Source: VAZQ01 sp035263865 (GTDB lineage Bacteria; Pseudomonadota; Alphaproteobacteria; Rhizobiales; Xanthobacteraceae). From it: a DNA stretch of 28,777 nt. Shown here in pieces: positions 23,998-28,777 of this stretch (positions are counted from its first letter, which is position 1; every line of letters starts with the position of its first letter). The notes beneath the pieces were generated by a model. It had not been told where the DNA came from. It searched no databases and saw only the letters and a list, made by a program, of their open reading frames with translations. The position numbers were made by a program, and so were the translations under genes. The stretch is taken from NCBI GenBank assembly GCA_035263865.1, contig DATFQX010000207.1, forward strand, positions 1 through 28,777, given 5' to 3'.

Positions 23998-25275
23998 GTG
24001 TCGGCAAAAGTGTTCACCGTCCTCGCGGCGAAGGCGGCGAAGCCGAAGCGCAACGCCGCCGGCGCGCTCGTGCGCGCGGAGTATCCCGACCGCGGCTGCA
24101 CCGGCCTCTACCTGGTCGTGCAGCCGAGCGGCTTGAAGTCGTGGGCCCTGCGCTACCGCTTCGACGGCGCGCCCCGGAAGCTCGCGCTCGGCAGCTTCGC
24201 CGACCACGAGGTACCCGGCGGCGACGCGCTCACCGTCGCCGGCGCGCGCAAGGCGGCCGCGGAGGCGCGGCACAAGGTCGAGCAAGGGATGGACCCGGCG
24301 GCGCAGAAGCGGCAGGCGAAGGCGTCGGCCGCACGGCTGGCCGTCCTCAGAACGGCCGACAGCGTCGAGGCGCTGGCCGAGCAGTTCCTGAGCCTCTACG
24401 CGAAGCCGCGAACCCGACCGCGCACCCATCAGCAGACCGAGGACGTCCTCCGCCGCCTCGTTCTGCCCGCATGGCGCGGCCATACGGTGCACGAGGTCCG
24501 TCGCCGCGGCGTGATCGCGCTCGTCGAGGACATCGCGGCCGAGCACGGGCCGCACATGGCGGACAAAGCGCGAGCCGTGCTGGGCAAGTTCTTCGCCTGG
24601 CTGGTTGCCCGAGACGTGATCGCCGCGTCGCCGTGCTTGGGCATCGAGCGGCTGGGCCGCAACGTGCCACGCGAGCGCGTGCTCGACGACCCCGAGGTGG
24701 CCGCGCTCTGGCGAGCATGCGGCGAGGAAGGCTTGTGCGGCGCCTTCGCGAAGACGCTGCTGCTCACCGGCGCGCGGCGCGGCGAGGTCGCTGGCATGCG
24801 CTGGAGCGAGATCAACCAGGCCGAGCGCGTTTGGACGCTGCCGCCGCAGCGGGTCAAAAATGGTCGGACGTTCACGGTGCCGCTCTCGTCACAGGCCTTC
24901 AACATCGTCGTGTCGACGCCTCGCTTCGCCGGCTGCGACTTCGTGTTCACCGCGGAAGGTCGCCGGCCCGTTGGCGGCTTCACCCACGTCAAGCGGAAGC
25001 TCGACAGGCGCGCGAAGATCGCGAAGGGTTGGCGGCTGCACGACCTGCGGCGCACCTGCGCCTCCGGGATGCAGCGCCTCGGCGTCCCGGTCGAGGTGAT
25101 CGAGGCGTGTCTCAATCATCGCAGTGGTACATTCCGAGGGATCGTCGGGGTCTACCAGCGGCACGATTACCTCGACGAGCGGCGGACCGCCCTTCAGCGC
25201 TGGGCCGATCAGGTCGAGCAGCTCGTCACTGGCGAGCCGGCAGCAGTGGTGCCGTTGCACGGGCGGCGGCGGTGA
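23998..25275 (+). CDS. Tyrosine-type site-specific integrase (P4/DUF4102-like)
   Basis: Catalyses integration and excision of the element. From the GTG at 23998 it is 425 aa. An N-terminal arm-binding domain of the DUF4102 type (GLYLVVQPSGLKSWALRYRF...LGSF, ~residues 35-65) is followed by a core-binding helical domain (~110-210) and the catalytic domain. The catalytic set is complete: R260 (LTGARRGE), H348 and R351 (HDLRRT), H374 (LNHRSG) and nucleophile Y386 (GVYQRHDY). GTG is chosen because AGGAG (23989-23993) lies just before it; an in-frame TTG at 23890 coincides with the probable -35 box. The stop overlaps the next gene by GTGA. Confidence 0.94.
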   Translation: MSAKVFTVLAAKAAKPKRNAAGALVRAEYPDRGCTGLYLVVQPSGLKSWALRYRFDGAPRKLALGSFADHEVPGGDALTVAGARKAAAEARHKVEQGMDPAAQKRQAKASAARLAVLRTADSVEALAEQFLSLYAKPRTRPRTHQQTEDVLRRLVLPAWRGHTVHEVRRRGVIALVEDIAAEHGPHMADKARAVLGKFFAWLVARDVIAASPCLGIERLGRNVPRERVLDDPEVAALWRACGEEGLCGAFAKTLLLTGARRGEVAGMRWSEINQAERVWTLPPQRVKNGRTFTVPLSSQAFNIVVSTPRFAGCDFVFTAEGRRPVGGFTHVKRKLDRRAKIAKGWRLHDLRRTCASGMQRLGVPVEVIEACLNHRSGTFRGIVGVYQRHDYLDERRTALQRWADQVEQLVTGEPAAVVPLHGRRR

Positions 25276-26006
25276 CGGCGTTGCAGCGGGCAACTAAACC
25301 GGTGAAGGCACCCAAGCCGAAGATGGCAACCAAGGCAACAAGGCCCCAAAAGCGGGCCAGCCATGCCAGCCCCAAAAGCGCAGTTTCGTGGATGCTGCTG
25401 AAAGGCGCCCTCGCTTTGATTGTAGACGCCTACCAGAATTCGAACATGGCTCAACGAACACTCTGCGAGGCCCTTGTAAGTGGCCGGTTGCGAAATAGGT
25501 CTGCGCGCGCGCAAGGTGGATGGATAAAAGAGCAAGGGCAATGGAAGGAATATGAGCACAATCTGCAACTTAGTGATCTATGGCGCCGGGAGTATTTTGC
25601 GCCCGACTCGACGCCATACTCTGGAAAGCTGCGGATCCTTTGGCAAGACAGTTCGGCGACGCTGCAGACGGAAGACGCTGGCCCGGTTACGTTCTATCGC
25701 ATCGAGGTCGCACAGGAGGACCTGCGGAAACTGCTGCCGAATGGGTACGATTTACCGAAGCAGCAGCCGGCGCCCGCGCCTCAACATAGACGCGGCGGAG
25801 GGCGCCGTGAGCAATATGAATGGGATTACGTTTTTGCTCAATTCCTACGACTCATTGAGGAAGATGGATGGCCGCAAATTCAGAGTTACCGCGAGTTCGC
25901 GGAGAAAGTGTGCGACGCTTGTGCGGAAGCCGGAATGGAGCCGACGCCAAGCGTCGACACGGTGCGCGAGAAAATATCGAAATGGGATAGCGCGCGGCGG
26001 CGCTGA
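25272..26006 (+). CDS. Uncharacterised protein translationally coupled to the integrase
   Basis: I do not recognise this 244-aa protein. Its GTG start (25272) overlaps the integrase stop as GTGA; ATG at 25323 is the alternative (227 aa). The first ~35 residues are very basic (KPVKAPKPKMATKATRPQKR). A hydrophobic/helical stretch (MLLKGALALIVDAY) follows, then a central polar region with several Trp (GWIKEQGQWKEYE...LSDLWRREYF), a segment rich in acidic residues (FYRIEVAQEDLRKLLP), a basic hinge (QHRRGGGRREQ) and a C-terminal helical part ending EPTPSVDTVREKISKW, which looks like a small HTH-type end. The basic N-terminus and coupling to an integrase suggest a DNA-associated role, but no function can be claimed. 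Confidence 0.7.
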   Translation: MTALQRATKPVKAPKPKMATKATRPQKRASHASPKSAVSWMLLKGALALIVDAYQNSNMAQRTLCEALVSGRLRNRSARAQGGWIKEQGQWKEYEHNLQLSDLWRREYFAPDSTPYSGKLRILWQDSSATLQTEDAGPVTFYRIEVAQEDLRKLLPNGYDLPKQQPAPAPQHRRGGGRREQYEWDYVFAQFLRLIEEDGWPQIQSYREFAEKVCDACAEAGMEPTPSVDTVREKISKWDSARRR

Positions 26007-26010
26007 CCAC

Positions 26011-26051
26011 ATTACCGCCGAATTACCCGCCATTCCCCGCCATTGTCCGCC
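26011..26051 (+). repeat. Four tandem ~10-bp direct repeats (iteron-like)
   Basis: Successive units ATTACCGCCGA, ATTACCCGCC, ATTCCCCGCC and ATTGTCCGCC follow one another without spacers, 58 bases before the HTH protein start. Consensus is ATTNNCCGCC. The ~10-base period places each unit on the same face of the helix, as expected for cooperative binding by a small protein, for example an excisionase or replication initiator. The binding role is inference. Confidence 0.55.
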
Positions 26052-26109
26052 AGAAAATCTGAGCGCATGAGGTAGCGTCCGCACCGTCGCAACTTGACGG
26101 TGATTCGCT

Positions 26110-26439
26110 ATGCCAGACGACATTTTTCTGACGCGGCGCCACCAGGCGAAGCGGTACAACGTCTCAGCGCGCACTATTGATCGCTGGTCCGATGACCCCA
26201 ACCTCGCTCTCCCCGCCGAGATCGATATCGCCGGACGGAGGTACCGCAAGCTGTCCGACCTCGAGATCTGGGAGCGGGCGCGAGCCGCAGTAGCCGCCGC
26301 CAACCGCGCAATTCTGCGTAAGCAGCGAATGGGGCAGCCGGCGGTGCCTATCGATCTGATCCCGCCCGGTCGCGATACCGTCGGCGGCCGGGCGGACTGC
26401 ACAGAACAAATTGGCGGCAATAGCCCCGGCCCGGCGTGA
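26110..26439 (+). CDS. Small helix-turn-helix DNA-binding protein (AlpA/MerR-like)
   Basis: 109 aa. The N-terminal ~55 residues form a winged HTH of the AlpA/excisionase type: FLTRRHQAKRYNVSARTIDRW (helix-turn-helix, residues 6-26), then the wing IAGRRYRKLSDLEIWER. Phage and island proteins of this kind act as excisionases or activate the integrase. The C-terminal half is a basic helix (ARAAVAAANRAILRKQR) and a Gly/Pro-rich tail. It lies directly after an array of four ~10-bp repeats that could be its binding site, and ends inside a strong terminator hairpin, so it is probably its own transcription unit or the end of the integrase unit. Confidence 0.82.
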   Translation: MPDDIFLTRRHQAKRYNVSARTIDRWSDDPNLALPAEIDIAGRRYRKLSDLEIWERARAAVAAANRAILRKQRMGQPAVPIDLIPPGRDTVGGRADCTEQIGGNSPGPA

Positions 26440-26460
26440 AGGGCGCCGGGCCGGAATTTT
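26426..26460 (+). terminator. Strong intrinsic terminator at the end of the HTH gene
   Basis: CCGGCCCGGCG (26426-26436), loop TGAAGGG, CGCCGGGCCGG (26444-26454) is a perfect 11-bp GC stem followed by AATTTT. The stop codon of the HTH gene (26437-26439) lies in the loop. It would separate integrase/HTH transcription from the downstream recombination genes. Confidence 0.8.
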
Positions 26461-26502
26461 CCCTGGTGTGGGAATGCGTCCAGCAAGAAGGAGAGGACGC
26501 AC

Positions 26503-27231
26503 GTGTTACTTATAGAACATCGCGTCGATGCACAAGACGTCGAGCGCCCCCAGCCGAAGGTCGAAGACGCCGGCCCGCTACCGGAATTCTTGAAGGTTGA
26601 GAACCGCACGCCGCTCACGCCCGAGCAGCAGGAGCGCGTCGACGCGGCCATGGCCAAAAAGAGCGACGAGTACTTCGTCACTCAGATCACCGCCTGTTGC
26701 CAGCGCGGCGTCGAGAACATCCTCACGGCGGGGCGGTTGTTGATCGAGGCCAAGACCAAGCTCCCGCCCGGCACCTTCCAGGTGATGATCAAGACCAAGC
26801 TGCCGTTCAGCCCGCGCACTGCGCAGATGCTGATGTGCATCGCCGAGCATCCGGTGATCTCAAATGCGAACCATGGTTCGCATTTGCCGCCCTCTTGGCG
26901 CACGCTTTATGAACTGACCAAAATTCCACACAAGATGCTGCTCGCCAAAATTGCGGACGGCACCATCCGCGCCGATCTCGAACGGAAGGACGTGGCCAGG
27001 CTCAAAGGTCAGCGCAGTGAGCGCCGAAATAGCGGCAGCAAGACGCTGACGGCCAATTTCAAACCCGAGCCGGACATCACGACCTTTAAGGCGCTCGACT
27101 GGTGGCGCGCGGCCGATCGTGCCGCGCGGCAGGAGTTTCTCGAGAACATCACCCTGATCGGGATCTTTGAGGCGATGCCGCCGAAATGGCGTGCTGAGAT
27201 CGAGCGTCGTGTTCTTCGCCGTCGAAGGTGA
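26503..27231 (+). CDS. DUF3102-like phage protein
   Basis: 242 aa, function unknown. The middle (about residues 65-140) resembles DUF3102 proteins found in phages and mobile elements: ILTAGRLLIEAKTKLPPGTF then FSPRTAQMLMCIAE, followed by LPPSWRTLYELTKIP, a block often seen in ParB-like or chromosome-associated phage proteins. The C-terminus is basic (ERRVLRRRR). The GTG start at 26503 is supported by AAGGAG 9 bases upstream; no nearby ATG fits as well. The gene carries a perfect 26-bp palindrome at 26861-26886 in the segment between the two conserved blocks. It comes after a strong terminator and leads the recombination-gene group. Confidence 0.75.
   Translation: MLLIEHRVDAQDVERPQPKVEDAGPLPEFLKVENRTPLTPEQQERVDAAMAKKSDEYFVTQITACCQRGVENILTAGRLLIEAKTKLPPGTFQVMIKTKLPFSPRTAQMLMCIAEHPVISNANHGSHLPPSWRTLYELTKIPHKMLLAKIADGTIRADLERKDVARLKGQRSERRNSGSKTLTANFKPEPDITTFKALDWWRAADRAARQEFLENITLIGIFEAMPPKWRAEIERRVLRRRR
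26861..26886. repeat. 26-bp perfect palindrome inside the DUF3102-like gene
   Basis: The sequence CAAATGCGAACCA is followed at once by its exact reverse complement TGGTTCGCATTTG. With no spacer it is a full dyad centred between 26873 and 26874. It encodes SNANHGSHL in the gene frame. A match of this length by chance is very unlikely. Confidence 0.9.
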
Positions 27232-27246
27232 GATCGCGGCCACGCC

Positions 27247-27417
27247 ATGACCACGCTCCTCGCCGATCAAGTCTTTTATGTCGTGCGCACGCACGTCCGC
27301 AAACACCTTGCCGAATGCAGGGGGCGAACACGCTCCGAGCTTGAACCGCTGTTCGCCAATATGCGCATCGAGGTCGCTCGCATTTTGCAAGAAACCGACT
27401 CCATGGAGGACGAGTAA
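27247..27417 (+). CDS. Small uncharacterised phage ORF (56 aa)
   Basis: Encodes a 56-aa helical, charged protein (MTTLLADQVFYVVRTHVRKH..., ending METDSMEDE-like acidic tail: DSMEDE). It lies 15 bases after the DUF3102-like gene, and its TAA overlaps the ATG of the ATPase gene by one base (TAATG), with GGAGGA just before that ATG. The tight packing and coupling support a real gene; there is no recognisable family. Confidence 0.6.
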   Translation: MTTLLADQVFYVVRTHVRKHLAECRGRTRSELEPLFANMRIEVARILQETDSMEDE

Positions 27418-28259
27418 TGCGGATTATTAGCGCGGACCAAAGGTTCGCCGAGCCGCGCGGAGTCAAGGCGCTCATTGTCGGTCCGACCGGTATAGGCAAG
27501 ACGAGCTTACTTCGCACGCTCGACTCGAGGCGCACGTTGTTCGTCGATAGCGAAGCCGGCGACATCAGCGTCCAGGACGTGCCGGTCGACGCGATCCGGG
27601 TGGATGATTGGCCGACCGCGCGCGATCTCGCGTGTCGCATCGGCGGCCCCAATTCGTCGTTCCCACCGACCGCCTGCTACAACGAGGCGCATTACCAAGC
27701 CGTCGGTGGTGCGCTCGACAACCTTGATCGCTACGACACGGTCTTCGTCGACAGCATCACCGCCGCGAGTCGACTGTCGTTTCGGCACGCCGAGCAACAG
27801 CCCGAAGCGTTCTCGGAACGCACCGGCAAGAAGGACACCCGCGGCGCTTACGGTTTGCACGCGCGCGAGATGATCGCCTGGCTGCAACACTTGCAGCATG
27901 CGCGCGGCAAGAACGTGATCTTCGTCGGGATCCTGGAGCGGACCGTCGACGAGTTCAACGTCGCCAGCTGGCAGTTGCAGATGGAAGGCTCGCGCACCGG
28001 CCGCGAGCTGCCCGGCATCGTCGACGAGATCATCACCATGCAGTGGGTCGACTTTGGAGACGGGGCGCCGGTGCGCACCTTCGTGTGCACATCGCCGAAC
28101 CCGTGGGGTTATCCGGCGAAGGATCGCGCTGGTCGACTCGAGCAGATCGAAGCGCCGCATCTCGGCAAGCTAATCACCAAGCTTATCAATCCCGGCGGGC
28201 GCAAACCGTTCCTCGTTTCAAACGAACAAACACTCATCCAACCAGCAGCAGCAGAATAG
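27417..28259 (+). CDS. Sak4-like RecA-fold ATPase (phage recombinase, AAA_24 type)
   Basis: Phage homologous-recombination ATPase that would work with a single-strand-binding partner during replication or repair of phage DNA. 280 aa. Walker A GPTGIGKTS lies at residues 22-30 and Walker B DTVFVDS near 107-113 with Asp112; the TLFVDSEAGD block (~40-49) is typical of this family. A later segment (HAREMIAWLQHLQHARGKNVIFVGILE) fits the RecA-like core. It is coupled by TAATG to the 56-aa ORF and followed directly by a DUF669-like gene, the usual companion. The assignment to Sak4 rather than another AAA_24 ATPase is probable, not certain. Confidence 0.85.
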   Translation: MRIISADQRFAEPRGVKALIVGPTGIGKTSLLRTLDSRRTLFVDSEAGDISVQDVPVDAIRVDDWPTARDLACRIGGPNSSFPPTACYNEAHYQAVGGALDNLDRYDTVFVDSITAASRLSFRHAEQQPEAFSERTGKKDTRGAYGLHAREMIAWLQHLQHARGKNVIFVGILERTVDEFNVASWQLQMEGSRTGRELPGIVDEIITMQWVDFGDGAPVRTFVCTSPNPWGYPAKDRAGRLEQIEAPHLGKLITKLINPGGRKPFLVSNEQTLIQPAAAE

Positions 28260-28297
28260 GAGAAATCGCAATGTCCAAAATAGGAGAAACCACAATG
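28255..28297 (+). promoter_or_regulatory. Tandemly duplicated ribosome-binding site and start codon
   Basis: AATAGGAGAAATCGCAATG (28255-28273) and AATAGGAGAAACCACAATG (28279-28297) match at 17 of 19 bases, 24 bases apart and therefore in frame. Each has AGGAG about 8 bases before an ATG. The first copy includes the stop codon of the ATPase gene. Confidence 0.75.
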
Positions 28298-28777
28298 ACA
28301 ACCCACGACTTTAACGACGCGGAGACCCAACGCAATTTCGACGTGATCCCTGACGGCACGGTTGCCACCGTTCGCATGACGATTCGTCCCGGCAGTGCCG
28401 GCGAGGGTGGGTGGCTTCGCCGCAGCAAGGACGGCAACAGTGAAGCGCTCGATTGTGAGTTCGTCGTGTTCGACGGACCGTTCGCCAAGCGCAAGTTCTG
28501 GACGCTCTTCACCATTGCCGGCATCACACCCGGTCACGCCGAAGCGGCGAATATTTCGGCCGGGAAACTGCGCGCCATCCTGGAATCCGCGCGCGGCATC
28601 AAGCCCGACGACAAGAGCGACACCGCCAAGCAGGCAGTCGAGCCGCCGCAGAACGGCTACAAGGCGAAAAACCGGCTCGACCACGTAGTCACGCCGGATG
28701 AGAAGGCTTGGAAGCAGGTGACGCAGGAGCCAGCGGCCACGCCGTCGGCAGCGCCGGCCAAACCCGCGTTCATCCCG
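28271..28777 (+). CDS. DUF669-like protein, probable ssDNA-binding partner of the recombinase (partial)
   Basis: Open to the window edge; 169 codons seen, no stop. It resembles phage DUF669 proteins, which accompany Sak4-type ATPases: DFNDAETQRNFDVIPDGTVATVRMTI near the start, a central strand-rich region with LDCEFVVFDGPFAKRKFWTLFTI, then a helix (ISAGKLRAILESARGI) and a Lys/Pro/Ala-rich tail. The role as SSB-like annealing or loading partner is inferred from gene pairing. Two start codons are possible: 28271 (MSKIGETTM) and 28295 (MTTHDFNDAE); each has its own copy of the same Shine-Dalgarno. The second matches the domain start better. Confidence 0.75.
   Translation, partial: MSKIGETTMTTHDFNDAETQRNFDVIPDGTVATVRMTIRPGSAGEGGWLRRSKDGNSEALDCEFVVFDGPFAKRKFWTLFTIAGITPGHAEAANISAGKLRAILESARGIKPDDKSDTAKQAVEPPQNGYKAKNRLDHVVTPDEKAWKQVTQEPAATPSAAPAKPAFIP

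Larger units (their letters stand above)
23821..28777 (+). mobile_element. Phage-like integrated element, left end (runs off the window)
   Basis: It starts at the truncation of the alpha/beta-hydrolase remnant and continues with one-directional genes: tyrosine integrase, unknown coupled protein, AlpA-like HTH, DUF3102-like, 56-aa ORF, Sak4-like ATPase and DUF669-like protein. The last two are a phage recombination/replication pair. No tRNA is visible at the junction. Because the right end is not in the window, attR, element size and whether it is a prophage or another integrative element are unknown. The boundary is approximate (about 23815-23830). Confidence 0.75.

Noticed and set aside
24347..25115. 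Minus-strand ORFs opposite the integrase
   Set aside because: Arg/Pro/Ala-rich shadow translations without domains.
23463..25271. Continuous plus-strand frame upstream of the 244-aa protein, through cbs and the integrase
   Set aside because: It is out of frame with the integrase and antisense to cbs; only the part after the GTG at 25272 is credible.

Overview
The window is GC-rich, tightly packed DNA from an alphaproteobacterium, most likely of the Hyphomicrobiales (Bradyrhizobium/Rhodopseudomonas/Xanthobacteraceae side). This rests on the gene order cycM-kdsB-pheA, a phosphoglucomutase/phosphomannomutase next to hrpB, DUF1127 and ABC_sub_bind proteins, and several families of short palindromic dispersed repeats typical of that order. 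The assignment is inference from gene content; no 16S or other marker is present.

Layout. (1) 10-3794, minus strand: two adjacent YejA-like oligopeptide-binding proteins overlapping by ATGA. (2) 3990-6595: membrane-anchored cytochrome c (cycM, minus), then kdsB (LPS Kdo activation) and pheA (phenylalanine synthesis) on plus. (3) 6609-7906: an ABC-type substrate-binding protein gene with a one-base frameshift at a C8 run, bracketed by imperfect inverted repeats, which looks like a passenger-carrying mobile unit without a transposase. (4) 8052-9556: a DUF1127 protein divergent from a LysR regulator. (5) 9662-13865, minus: phosphoglucomutase/phosphomannomutase and the HrpB helicase. (6) 13975-16989: DNA polymerase I whose proofreading domain has lost three of its four catalytic carboxylates, followed by a truncated, frameshifted Na+/H+ antiporter remnant cut at a nested inverted repeat. 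(7) 18056-20884, minus: pobA, an LhgO-like FAD oxidoreductase and a RidA-family deaminase. (8) 21091-23707, minus: cystathionine gamma-lyase/synthase and cystathionine beta-synthase, a reverse transsulfuration pair. (9) From about 23821 to the right edge: a phage-like integrated element. Its left end cuts off an alpha/beta-hydrolase gene, leaving only the last ~22 codons.

The integrated element reads entirely on plus: tyrosine integrase; an uncharacterised 244-aa protein overlapping it by GTGA; a 4-unit 10-bp iterated repeat; an AlpA/MerR-like HTH protein with its own strong terminator; a DUF3102-like protein; a 56-aa ORF; a Sak4-like RecA-fold ATPase; and a DUF669-like protein running off the window. 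The last two look like a phage homologous-recombination/replication module. The right attachment site is outside the window.

Most of the window is housekeeping and catabolic chromosome. The observations most worth following are the PolA proofreading site, the inverted-repeat unit carrying a transport gene, and the integrase-coupled unknown protein beside the iterated repeats. Nothing here proves a new defence or mobile system.
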